Source: Ciona savignyi (Eukaryota > Chordata > Ascidiacea > Phlebobranchia > Cionidae). Taken from it: a stretch of DNA of 64,000 nt. How positions within the stretch are numbered: position 1 is the first letter of the stretch; every line of letters begins with the position of its first letter. The DNA lies in the NCBI GenBank assembly GCA_000149265.1, contig CH003059.1:124001-188000 (forward strand). The letters are read 5' to 3'. Positions 45,204 through 56,840 of the stretch are shown here, one piece after another. Below the pieces are notes generated by a model. The model was given only the letters and a program-made list of their open reading frames with translations, was not told the origin of the DNA and searched no databases. The translations under genes were made by a program, and so were the position numbers.

Positions 45204-46482
45204 CAATTTTTGTAAGCAAGGGTAATGAGTAATTTTTCAGTGGTTTTGTAAACTTTCCGCATCTTTTAATTAAGGAACGAAAATGAAATAACTGTTTCAT
45301 CTGTACTGTACATCGCATATTCAATAAAATTGGTTAAAAGTTGCGTCTGGTCTTTAAAACGTATCCCGCTGTCCACGATATGATTTGCCGAAATATTGAA
45401 ATGGACACAAAGTAATTGTCTCCAGTGCAACTGCTTTGCGGATAAAAACGAGCTCTGTGGTGCAACTTGACACTTTCCATCAAATGTACTTTGTGTTGGA
45501 TTATTAAGGATATTCCTCTTTCATCCACTTAAATGGAGAAACAGGGAGAGTTACCATACGGGTAATCTTCAGATCAACGCGCGAATACGAAAAGATTCTC
45601 ATTTCTCACCCGACTGACTGGAACTCCATGTATTTGGGTTCCATATGTAAAATAGGAGACATGTTGTTTTCGTCCGTGTTTTCTTTTTTTATATTTATTT
45701 TCGGCGTTAATCGATTGAGTCATGTCACCCAGAAGTCCTAAAGAAGGGGTGATCAAATCAAAAACCTTGGAATTTGTTAGACTACGTGGTAAAGAAGTTT
45801 GAATTCAAGAGCGATGATTGAAATAAGTTTGCTGATGACTAAGGGGAATTCCCTTGGGCTTACAACTTGAACGCCGATTGTACAAATTTCGATCATGTTA
45901 TTTCACAATTCGTGACGTTTCAATCCAATCCGCAAGTACCGCACTCAGCAAACGTCTACTGCACCCAGCGGATTAATACGGGTTTACCAGGATGGTTGCG
46001 AGGTAATCTGACTTGATGTAAAAAAACACAAGTTAAAATGACTTTAAAACACTTTTTATTCCGGATGTAACTGGGGCATTGGAAGTAAGAAAGTCAGAGT
46101 AGCCTAATCGAACACCGAAGTTCTAACACTTATTTTAAAAGGAGGAATTATAAGCCCAAAGGAATTTCCCGGAGTCGTCAATAACAAAATCGATCATCAA
46201 ATTTCAGTTTTTGGTGTTTAAATACAATAAAGTAAAAATTGCCTGGTAAAATATCCTAAAATGTAGGATTTGTTTCTGAATCGTGAACGTGAGAGTCATG
46301 CTATGTTCCACTGACATCCCCCACAATGAGGTATCAGACTGAAACAGCATATATTTGCGGGTATAACGCTATATTGATACACAGAAATGGACATATTTGG
46401 AAATAAGCCTAGGAAAATTACCCGTATGTAGCCCCTTATCCACTAGAAGGAATAATGGAATCGTAATGAAACTTGGTTTATA

Positions 46483-46585
46483 AAATACAAATTGTGGTTA
46501 GGGACCATGCAGCATGAATATATGGCATACAATGTGTTTTACAAATAGTGGTGGTTAAACACGTGGTTGACACTCTCTAGTTATT
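46483..46585. repeat. Copy of dispersed repeat tail seen at 9368-9490
   Basis: TATAAAATACAAATTGTGGT, ATGAATATATGGCATACA and GGTTAAACACGTGGTTGACA are nearly identical to the PAK-intron copy 37 kb away. Confidence 0.85.
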
Positions 46586-46734
46586 TTAATAAAAATGAAA
46601 TAAAGTACGAATTAACCTAGGGGAATTCCCGCCAGCCATTGAAATGACGCAGGTTATTATTCTTTGTAAGGCAAGTTTACAACAACCCCCATGCATGCTT
46701 TATTAGCATGAGGTTATTTTAAACAACAGGTAAA

Positions 46735-49700
46735 ATGGCGAACTTTAGTTTAGACCACAAGACTGTGTTTGTGTTGGACCACGGTCCTGCTCTCGCTGAA
46801 TCGTCCAAACAAACCGTCGATTTTGATATTTTTTCCAAAGCCAGACCACAGGTATGTGCCTTGCTGAAGTAATGAATGATCTTTAAGTTGTGGATTAAAT
46901 TATCATCTGCAACCAGTTAATAAACCAATTATTTTCATATTCAGGATATTCAAATTAATTTGAAAACCATTTGTCCAATCAAATGCACAAAATCTAATGT
47001 TTACTAATGTTTGTTTGACCGGTTATTCTGGCGGCTTAGTGCGAAGCCTTTCACGCCGAAAGGTTGCAGGTTCTGAACTGGTCGCTAGCTAAATCGGTTG
47101 TGTCCTTGGGCCAATATGGAAAGTATGGCAGCTGCACACTCGAGTTTTTTTTACCCCCGCGTCTTTGCACACTTGGGTAATTTCACACACGCTCGCAAGC
47201 TAGCGATGTTTAAACATAAACATCGTATAATTTCCAACAAACCTGTAAACCTACCTCTGGACCTCGGGTAATTTACTGTCAGCAACGTTTTTGTTGCGTA
47301 GATAGATATGTTAGCTGACGGACACGAAAAATTGAGGATAGAATAATATGTTTTTTTAAGATTTTGGTAAAACAGTAATGAAAATGATATTGTGTGCACA
47401 CTTGAAGTGTGCAATTTTAGGCGTTTGCACACTGCACACTTAAATATTTGGCGCGTGCACACTCGAGATCTCGTCGAAAATTGACGTACTTTCCATACGG
47501 GTCCTTGGGCAAGGCACTTAACGGATATTGCCTGAATCCAGTGGATTATTGGGTTCTACCAAATTGAATAACGGTGTGTATCATACACAACACACTGCAA
47601 TAGCTCCGGTAACCCGACGATGGGCGCAAGGTAATCTGATGATTGCCCTGTGTTAACCCCCTTGGTTTTCCAATTCACAGGAAAAATCATTCATAAACAT
47701 CTTGGTCCTTCAAAGCAAATTGCTGTATAATGGTGATTTGAGTGCACTTAAGACATTGTACAAACAACTACAATGTTCTAAAATATTTGATATTTCATGA
47801 TAAGTCGCAACTACTGTGACAACGAAAACCTTAAGTAATATTTCGATTTATTCCTTAAAGCGGTATGCGATAAACTTCATCTGTATCTAGTAATCTCGCA
47901 TTTTTATAATCCCAGGGTGTTGTCCCGTTGGCCCCAGTATCGAAATCATTGTGGACGTGTTGCACAGAGGCGCTGTGTGAATATAGTCGAGTGGTTTGGG
48001 ATATTTTTCCTGGGGAGAAATTCCTTCGTTACATCGTGAGCGATTGTTCGGCTGTCGCTCTCAACTCGTGGAAGTTTGATGAACAAAGTATGAGTCACGT
48101 GAGTCGGGGGGTGTGGGGGGGGGTGACTGGGGTTTGTGTGCAATGCAGCTATTGATGTGGTATAAATTAAAACATTGTTCTTTGGCTGTACTACCCGTGA
48201 GTTCCACATTCACTCATATATTCCATTGTATGCTGCGTTTGCGGCCGTATTTGGCATAAAACTGAGTTACATGAGAAAATATAATTTATACAAATTTTCT
48301 TTACTGACAAGGCTACAACTTAAATAGCAATACTGTGGGAGGGAAAACAAGAGATGGAAATTATTAAAGTTGACATATTTGGTTTGATATCTTTATTCAC
48401 TTGTTTCAATGCAATTTTGACTTGTCACTATCTGTCAGATATTAATTAATTGTCAATTTTAGAAACATTGTTTTACACATATTATCCCCTTATTCTTTAC
48501 TTACCTGCCTTGCTTTCTCAGTTTGTGGTCTTTCTATGTTTTGTGTTTTAACATTTTTTTAACTCAGATGATTCTCTTATGGGTACAAAACACCCAACAT
48601 ACTAACATGATGTATATTCTACGATTCCTCAGTTAATGACGAGCCTGGCCTCAGTGGGCCCTCCATTGCGCAAGTCCGAGTGCAGTGTGATCCCTGGGCT
48701 GGTGTCGGCGGTTGCCGCACTGTGTGAAGCCACTGAAACTCAACAACAATTCCTTTCACGCAATCCAACCAGCAATGTACACAACAGTGGGAAGATAATT
48801 TGCATAACTCAGCTCAAAAAGTAAGCAAGCTGCTCTGTTATTTCAACAAATAATTTTTGTTTTAATAATTTTGGATTGATAACCATCTTTTATGCTTAAT
48901 ATAGTTCATGTTGCAAAGTTATACTTCACTTTTTTTTATATCATTTAAGAACTTTTGTGTAACAAATTTATGTAGAATTGTTAAGTATATTCCAATCACA
49001 TGTGGTTTATTATAATGAGCATTTATGACATCACAGTGACAGTCACCGAAGAGCGTTGGAAGGTTGCGTCGCTGACGCGGTGACTCGGCATAATAAATTA
49101 GCTGAATCATCATCTGGGTATGTCACGTAATGTTGTGATAATTAATCTTTACCATGTCCTTGTGTTGCACACTTAAACATTGCTCCTTTAATACATGTAC
49201 ATTCAAAATAACAATGGGAGCATTATGTGGATTTTCGTTGAGAGAAATGTAAAATCTGTAATTCCAAAACATTTGGAACAAAGTTTGTAAGTTAAACTAA
49301 AATCTTGACACAGTGGCATTCAAGATAGATAATCGCGAGCTTGGCAATCACCAAATTTCCCTTCGAAGGAAATATATTTTAAATGGATGGTTTTTCCTTG
49401 TGGCACTTTTGTCCGGTCATGTCATTCAATCAGGTTGAAAACTTTTAAGTCTGACTCGTATTCTGATAGTTTGCTTAAAAAAGCCAAGGGTATTTTTTTT
49501 GTAAAATGTAAAAAGGCTAATTTTTAGCATTTTTGGCATTATTGCGGGTATATTAAACTGGAAAAATATTAATTTTATGTGTTAAAGATGTATAACATTA
49601 GAAAAAACACAGAAATTATGTATAACATAAATCAGAACAAAAAAAAAACTTGACCAAACCACCCACGAACGACTATTTAAAATATACTCAGCTACACAGA

Positions 49701-52700
49701 CTAAAAAAACTAAACAATGTTAATATAGTACAAACAGCATCTTAGCTCAGGGTCGGCAACCTGCGGCTCTTTCATCCTTCTGATGCGGCTCTTATTAATT
49801 TTATTGCCAATGTAGCTAGCGTTTAATAAGTTTAACACCCATGCATAAGTGAAACAAACAGAAGAACACTTGCGTCTTTATCTCACACAGTGTTGTTTTC
49901 CTTTTATTGTGGAAATATTATTAGTTTTGCAGCTCCCAGTGATTTTTATTTTTGGTTAAAAATCGGTTAAAATAGCTCTTTTAAGTACAAAAGGTTGCCG
50001 TTCCCTGTACTAGTCTTCGCCGTAATTTGAAAACAAAGTTGTTGTAAGTGATGGTCAACAGTTTTATATATAATACTTGTGGATCTCACAATTACCTGTT
50101 TCATTGTTCTATCCACATGGAAAAACACAAGTGTCGCATTCTTTTGCTTTAAATTTTAATTAATTTGTTAATTTGTTCCACCCAAGAGTTCTTCCCCTTT
50201 CCACCGTCGAGCTCGCCATCGTGCATGTGAAAGCTTTCGGCTCCGATTGTTCAGTCACAGAGACGCGACACGCGCTGCCCAACCCACCCGGGGTGCTGGT
50301 GGAAGTTCATGATGTGAAGGCAACTCGTCATGGAATCTCCATCGGGAATCGAATGTTGAATTTACTACAGAAGCATTACAACCTCTCAGTGACCAGTATC
50401 ACGGGAATTCCCATGAAGGTATGTGTGGTTGTGGGGATCATTGTAGACAACGCTAAATGGAGGGAAAGTGGGAAGGAGGGAAACTGTTCACCAAAACTGA
50501 AAATTAATTTTTACCCCTTTCCTAAACACTAATCTTAACCCCAGAACTAACCCTTACTTTAACCCCATGTTTAAAACTAACTCTAATGCCCTATTATTCA
50601 TTTTAGTGAGCAATTTTCCTCCTTCCCGCTTTCCCTCCTTTTAGTTTTCCTCCCCATTGTTGCACGGCCATACCCCCCCCCCATTCCACCCACAGGAGGA
50701 ACAACACGCAAACAGCTCGGCCAACTACGACGTGCTGCTCATGCATGAAAGGTTGGGGGGAAGTGGTAACACTGCGCAGATCAAGGTCACCGATAATGAA
50801 CTTACTTCTGCAATGTCTCTAAAGTGGTGCACACCTAAGATCAATGTCAACGGTTTGTTTCAAGTTGTTTGTTGTTATATTATCTCTCATTTTCTTGGCT
50901 TCATACCTTATTTGGTTTGAGTATTGTCTTTTAGAGACAAACTTGGATCATTTGATCGACAGCATCTGTTGCAAGTTGCATCTTTGCACTGAAACCCATG
51001 AAACCAGTGGAATCAATGAATCGAACAAAACGATCGAAACATCTTGATCATACCACACTACTGCTCCATTACCCCATCGTGTGCATGGGATGGAATGCTG
51101 TGGTATAACTCACCTTGTATTTAATGGATTATCAGGGCAATCATGAATATGAGATCCATTACATGATATTAAGCCTCATTTTGGCCATGTTAATGTAGTG
51201 GGAAAATATTTAACTCAACCAGTTCTGCTTCAAAGTATTTGATATTGGCCAATATGTGAATGGCAAGGATAGTTGGTTTGTTGCATTTCTAGTTTCTTTC
51301 AATCTAAAAAGCAATGGAAGAAATGTTTCACAGCAGTTGCTTAATGTAATGTTGGTTCAATAAAACTGTACAAGATTAGTTTATTTCAAAGCAGAAGTTG
51401 ATAACGCTCCTATACTAATATGGAATCTCTAAGCATACGTGTGTGTAACTCATGAAGACAACAGTTATTAATATTCACTACTACTCGTAGTTAAAACTGA
51501 GCTGATTGCATTTATGTGACTTATGAGAGTTTTACTATGCCATCACAAGTTAGGAAACCAACTCAATGATGTAGTTGCCACACGATGTAGTTTATCCCCA
51601 GAACTGCACCATTGTAGTGGAGCAGCTCGTATCAGCCCAGTGGACGTCAACAGTCGACCTTCACTATGTTTAACCAACTTCCTTCTGAATGGTGAGATAA
51701 TCTTGTGTGTTACAACCGCAGGCTTATACCTTGAATTACGAGTGTAATTTTAGCATTTTTTTTGCAATTTTGACCTTTTTGAACATTTTGCAAAGATAGA
51801 AAAACGACATAAGTTCTTTTCATGCTGTGACATTTATAATAATTGATGTTTAAATATATTGCATCTTGTCAGGGGGATAAAATAGTTGGTTTTGGTGTAA
51901 CAGAGTTAATCAATCAATAAAAAATGTCAGGCCAATCCACTTCCGTTATTATGGATACGATTTGGGAAATGGAACACATATTGTTTTTGTTCGTTTTATA
52001 ATCGAATCGCAATAAAACCTAAAGATATGTTATATAACATAGTATAGATATGCAGAGAACAATATTTTTATAATATGCCCAGGTGAAACTACTATCACTA
52101 CTCTGGGGGCGTTGGAATTTTATCACTGTTTTTTTATTAGAATCATTTAAACTGCACTGTAAAACATTGCAAATAAACACCATGGTATTGGGTCAGAATG
52201 TTCCAATGCGTCATAATCCCATGGATCCATGTTCCACCTACAGGGCGGTCTGTGTTGTTGGAACACTGGCAGAAGAGCGAATCCAGCGGAAACAGCTCGA
52301 AGAACACTCACATGATATCGTGTTGTGGATCGGATATCTTCCTCCATGCGCTCGATGTCTATCAAGTCCCGTTTGAAGACCCCCCCTCAATATCTGATGG
52401 AGCTGAGGGGAGGGTCACTGATTATCGGATCAATGTAAGGGCCACTGCATAACCTCGTTATTAACCCTTTGGTATTTGGATATGCGACAATACATGTGTA
52501 TATTCTTCACACATATTATCCAATGATTACTGTGAATTAATCCTTTGATAACTTATCCCTGATATTACGGTTGGTTATTATGTCATTCTTCCATTTCCCC
52601 CAGGACTTCACCAAAGTGGTAAAAAAGGCCGAACTTCTTCCATTTGGATCAAAGTTGAAATCGATAGAAGGAGACCCAATAGAGTTGTCGGTGAAGTTGC

Positions 52701-55265
52701 TCAATCGGTTGTCAAAGCAATGGCCGCTTGTGTTCTCCAAGACGATCGTCTACAATATGAAGCAAGTTGAACCTCTGCTGGACATTATAACCAAGGTAAA
52801 GCAACTGCTCCAACAATCACCATGTGAAACACCTTATGCAACCTACAAGTTTTTCCAGGTTCATTAAGCTGAACTGGGGAATTGAAGAATAAAATTATCT
52901 CCTATTTACAGCAACAGTTGATTTGATCCCTAAATGTAGTTTTCACTTTATGATACCTTTCAATAAGTTCCGACTGCTTAATAATTAATGATATAAATAT
53001 CTCCATCAATTTGTTCCACCACCAGGAAAATATAACCCAGGAAGAATTGGTTGATTGTCAGCGAGTCATCTATCATCTGATTTCTATGGAGAAAGATGGT
53101 ACAGCACTCCCAGTGGCAGGATCCACGACCAGGGGAACAAATAAACACAAAAGGTGACGCTTCCAATCTATTTACTCAGTGCTACAAACATTACCTGGGC
53201 CATCCACATAAACTAACATCAAATTACAATAGGTATATTAAGAATACCTCTGTTAATAACTGGGAGTAAAGAAAACGGGTGTTCCTGGAGCTATTATATT
53301 GTGTATGGTAGGATATTACTTCAAACATGTACAAACCATGCATATTAACACACCCAACAGAGAGGAACAATACCAATCCATGTGGAGCGAATTGGAGGGA
53401 TTGCTGCGTATGCACTCCTCCATATCCACCAATCACAAGCAAGTATTGGATTGCTTATTGAAGTGTAACGGGAAGGGAACAGAGGGGAATCCCCCTGACG
53501 ACAAACCAGAAGCAAAGTTCAGGTAATATAGGATGTCTATGTATTCCATTTGGTCTATTTTATTGTAAAGTGTTGTTGGGAAATATAAACATAGAATGGT
53601 GATCAACCATTGCCAACGCTGAGTGCACATTGTAGTGTGTTGTTTCACCAACGCTTTTAACTGAAGCTTCACTGAGTTGCATTAGGTGACAGAATCATCG
53701 AGTTCCATGTGAATATTGTTCCATCCAGGGTATCGAGCAAAGATGAAATATTTGAATCCCCGGAATCTCCACCTCCAGTGAAGAAATTGAAAGTTGAAAA
53801 CGAGATGTCGATTCGACCGACTAAGGGTGGGTGGTTCATGAGATTTCTATGTTTGTGGGTGGTTCATGAGGTTTCTATGTTTGTGGGTGATTCATGAGAT
53901 TTCTATGTTTGTGAGTGGGTCATGAGGTTTCTATGTTTGTGAGTGGTTCATGAGGTTTCTATGTTTGTGGGTGATTCATGAGGTTTCTATGTTTGTGAGT
54001 GGTTCATGAGGTTTCTATGTTTGTGAGTGGTTCATGAGGTTTCTATGTTTGTGAGTGGTTCATGAGGTTTCTATGTTTGTGAGTGGTTCATGAGGTTTCT
54101 ATGTTTGTGGGTGGTTCATGAGGTTTCTATGTTTGTGGGTGGGAACTGTAACCACTGATGTCACGGTTGGCTTGTACCTAATGTTTCACACTGCTATCGG
54201 AGAGGTTATAGCAATAATGAGATAAAAAAAGCGAATTGCCATTGTCCACAATTGGGTTGTTCTGGTAAATAGAAATTAAATACAAAAATGTCAGAAAAAT
54301 ATCAAAGTCACTATTTAATTCGATTTTGTATTTGATTTGGTTTTGTTATATTCCCATGCTGAATATCCCCAGGTGCCCAATCCTTGCTGAGCATGTGGCA
54401 GAACCACATTGAAAACCAAAACGCGCAGAACCACGTGGAGTTCTACGGTAGAATCACCTCGGATAGTAACAAAGCGAGGTTATACCCCGATATAGAGGAC
54501 GACAACTCCCAACCAACCAATTCCTCACAGGATAAAAACATCAGGCAAGTTGTCATGTGTTTATACATGGCACTGATTGTATGTAACAAATTAACAATGT
54601 TTATTAATGTGTGGAATTGGTGGTTTGTGTTGATGCTTGGTGTGGAAACCCACTACAATAATGTGAGGTGGCGTTGTACCAAATAAAGTACACTTGCACG
54701 CTATTGGATATAAAACGCACCTGGTCAAATTCGTAGAAAATATAGCTTTTCTTAATTTCGCTGATTTTTGTCTGATGTTAATCTGTACTAATATATAAAA
54801 CAGAAAATATTAGAATTATTTAAATCGGTTGATTTTAAGGGCCTTCTATATTACTGTGTAAAGCAAAACCTGAACAACAAAATGTCTTCCCTAGGCGGAA
54901 TAGAATTGACGCTCTATAAAAACATTGTATTTCAAACTGGTTGTAATTTGGTATCTGACACTGCCACCTTAGTTTTCGTTTACAATGAGAAAAATTATCG
55001 CCTGCCGTCCGCATTTATATATCTATATTTTATTGTTTCGATATCCACATACTAACAACGAACTTGTGCATGTTGTCATCTGTGTATTAATATCCCAACC
55101 AACAGAAGGGGGAGTGGGGGTCAATCAGGGCAACGATTCGGTTCGTATCATCGTGGAAGATCAGACCAGTCCAAGAGTGGAAGGTCAACCCCAACCAATT
55201 TGCTCAAACAGAAATCCATGAAGAAAATGAATCGACAATATTCCCCTAAACTGGGAGTCCAATAA
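46735..55265 (+). CDS. INTS13: Integrator complex subunit 13 (Asunder)
   Basis: Subunit of the Integrator complex that cleaves snRNA and other nascent transcripts; Drosophila Asunder is needed for dynein recruitment in spermatogenesis. Fourteen exons, 716 aa: 46735-46851, 47916-48098, 48633-48820, 49037-49117, 50187-50418, 50696-50852, 51602-51691, 52244-52434, 52604-52795, 53026-53153, 53361-53522, 53729-53826, 54373-54544, 55106-55265. Diagnostic stretches: HKTVFVLDHGPALAESSKQ (N-terminus), SKSLWTC, IPMKEEQHANSSANYDV, CSGAARISPVDVNSRPSLCL, FEDPPSISDGAEGRVTDYRI, EEQYQSMWSELEGLL. The last exon gives a basic, Gly/Arg/Ser-rich tail. Length is close to the human protein (about 706 aa). The last intron is GC-AG. 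A 28-bp minisatellite starts at the exon 12 donor. AATAAA lies at 55349. Confidence 0.96.
47015..47690 (+). mobile_element. SINE family 1 split by a Mutator-like MITE
   Basis: The SINE head (GACCGGTTATTCTGGCGGCTT) runs to CCTTGGGC at 47111, is interrupted, and resumes at 47501 with GTCCTTGGGCAAGGCACTT to the 3' end near 47690. Sense to INTS13, in intron 1. Confidence 0.88.
47112..47500. mobile_element. 389-bp MITE with 10-bp target-site duplication
   Basis: Flanked by an exact 10-bp duplication GTCCTTGGGC (47102-47111, 47501-47510). Ends are inverted: CAATATGGAAAGTA on the left, complement of TACTTTCCATACGG on the right (11 matched bases TATGGAAAGTA). Subterminal GCACACTCGAG occurs near both ends. 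A 9-10-bp duplication suggests the Mutator superfamily. No transposase. Confidence 0.85.
48099..48632 (+). other. INTS13 intron 2
   Basis: 534 bp with a G-rich donor side (GTGAGTCGGGGGGTGTGGGG) and no recognised repeat or exon. Confidence 0.55.
49748..50007. mobile_element. hAT-like MITE (older copy)
   Basis: CAGGGTCGGCAACCTGCGGC at the left and GGTTGCCGTTCCCTG at the right are imperfect inverted ends of hAT type. TGCGGCTC recurs near the left end. The flanks (TCTTAGCT/TACTAGTC) match only partly, consistent with an old insertion. It lies in INTS13 intron 4. Confidence 0.65.
50447..50655. mobile_element. MITE-like element with telomere-like core (copy 2)
   Basis: Inverted copy of 3770-3945: AACGCTAAATGGAGGGAAAG at one end, CTTTCCCTCCTTTTAGTTTTCC at the other, and the core CCTAAACACTAATCTTAACC and CCCATGTTTAAAACTAACTC. 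Located in INTS13 intron 5; CATTGT flanks both sides. Confidence 0.6.
50853..51601 (+). other. INTS13 intron 6
   Basis: 749-bp AT-rich intron with no repeat family recognised. Confidence 0.5.
51925..52085. repeat. Fragment of the 8190-9490 dispersed repeat
   Basis: GGAACACATATTGTTTTTGT, AATCGCAATAAAACCTAAAG and TATAACATAGTATAGATATG resemble the units in the PAK intron. In INTS13 intron 7. Confidence 0.5.
53827..54142 (+). repeat. 28-bp minisatellite repeating a 5' splice donor
   Basis: Eleven full units plus a partial, each 28 bp, each opening with GTGGGT or GTGAGT and continuing GGTTCATGAGGTTTCTATG TTT-like. The first unit begins at the exact first intron base of INTS13 intron 12 (AAG G|GTGGGT). 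Six units carry the stronger GTGAGT. All units contain TGA in the frame that would read through from the exon. Confidence 0.95.
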
Positions 55266-56031
55266 CAGATATTGGTTTCATGGAACATACTCGACCTTAT
55301 TTTAGGTCGGGATTTCGTATTTCAAATATTGTTTATCTTTTACGCAATAATAAAACACACAATAATAATCATTCCATCTTGGCTTTATATATTTGGCAGC
55401 ACGATTGGTTAAACAAGGTTCAATTTATATTTTCCAATAAAAAATAACGGTATACTATTATTGCAGTAGTGGGTAATGAGATCCCAGCGTTTCGTATACT
55501 TTCGGTACGATTAGTCGCAAATGTATACGATGCCACATAAATTAAATAATAAAATGAAAACTTTATCTTTACTTGTGTATGGTACCTATCAAATCGGACA
55601 AGTTGGCCATATCACTAGTGCGTGGTTCGGTTTGATAACTCGTTCTTGTTCTTTTTATGGATAGTTTTATCTAACAGCCAAGTTTTGTTAAATTGTATGT
55701 TTTTATGTATGATACCGAACGGATTCTGGAATCGTGTATCGTCGTTAAAAAGGTTCTCTTCGACCAGACCAAATCCGATGCCACACAGCTTCTACCAAAT
55801 CGTGTCGAAAACACCAATTCAAACTTGATTCGCTCAACCGTGAGCTGAAGTAGTTTCTGCGGGAAATAGAAATGTAGAAAGTTGCCACATTTTATCGAAT
55901 GGAGAGGCACCTTATCGGTATTTTCAGATACATTTCATTTTTAGAAGGCAATGTTAAAAGGCGGAAAGGAAATTTATAAAAAAAAAAAAATCACGTAACT
56001 AGCTCGTACGAAATGCGCTGTGATCCCCTTA
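55266..56031. other. INTS13 3' flank
   Basis: 3' UTR with AATAAA at 55349-55354, then AT-rich DNA with a poly-A run near 55980 and no recognised gene. Confidence 0.55.
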
Positions 56032-56325
56032 ATAGGATAGGATATTTATGTTTATTGCCGTGAATGGGAAATCCAAGGGGGTAAAAACACGGGCAATCGT
56101 CAGATCACCTCGTGCCCACCGTATGGTTATCTCAGCTATTGCAGTGCGTTGTATATGATAGACATGTTCCTTCAATTTGGTAGAACCCATTAATCCGCTG
56201 GGTTCAGGTATTGTAGGTTAGGTGCCTTGCCCAAGGACACAACTGACAAGTTAGCTACCAGTTTTGTATCTGCAACCCTTCGGCTGAAAGTCGACGCACT
56301 AAACATCCAGACTAATCTGTCGGAC
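56032..56325 (-). mobile_element. Full-length SINE family 1
   Basis: Complete minus-oriented copy (ATAGGATAGGATATTTATG to the CTGAAAGTCGACGCACTAAA head), about 500 bp upstream of the PIWI start codon. Confidence 0.88.
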
Positions 56326-56376
56326 TGATTAACCATAGGCCAAATCAACCAGTGCAGGCAGGGTGCCTCTAAATAC

Positions 56377-56552
56377 TACAGGACCACGTGGAGCGCTTGA
56401 ATCACTTAGATTGCTATGGAAAGTAATTATAACACTAATCTCAACCCCAGGAACTAACTTTAACCCCACACCCTAACCATTAATATCATAGCTTTTGTAA
56501 TTACGAAGTATAGTAAGCGCTCCAAGCAATCCAAGCGGTCCTGTAGTATTAA
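56377..56552. mobile_element. MITE-like element with telomere-like core (different termini)
   Basis: Inverted ends TACTACAGGACCACG and GCGGTCCTGTAGTA, with AGCGCTT/AAGCGCT subterminal blocks. The core (CACTAATCTCAACCCCAGGA, TTAACCCCACACCCTAACC) resembles the cores at 3770 and 50447, though the termini differ. Confidence 0.6.
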
Positions 56553-56840
56553 GCGGTACCAGTGTAGGCACCCATCCATGCATTGGCGCACAAACGATAT
56601 TCAGGAAAGTAATTTAATTAAATGTACCATTACTTTGTCAGGCCAGTTTGAAGTTTCGTATAGGTTACAATTAACATCTATTGTACAAATATTGACAGTG
56701 GTTTTAGCTCAAAACTGTTTCCATTTTGTAACAAAACATTATTTAATCTTTGTTTAATAGAGTTGTAAAAAATACGAATGACCTAATAGATATATAAACA
56801 TCATCGTTAAACTTGCAAATAGTGATCGTTGTACCAAGTG

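Larger units (their letters stand above)
44554..46734. other. Gephyrin 3' flank and INTS13 upstream region
   Basis: No gene was recognised. AATAAA at 45323 is a possible gephyrin poly(A) signal, though far from the stop. Repeats: an R1 fragment (45103-45203), a degenerate minus SINE end (about 45505-45580), and pieces of the dispersed repeat of 8190-9490 (45835-46585). Confidence 0.5.

Noticed and set aside
47151-47462. 103-codon minus-strand frame
   Set aside because: Lies wholly inside the 389-bp MITE and has no protein-like features.
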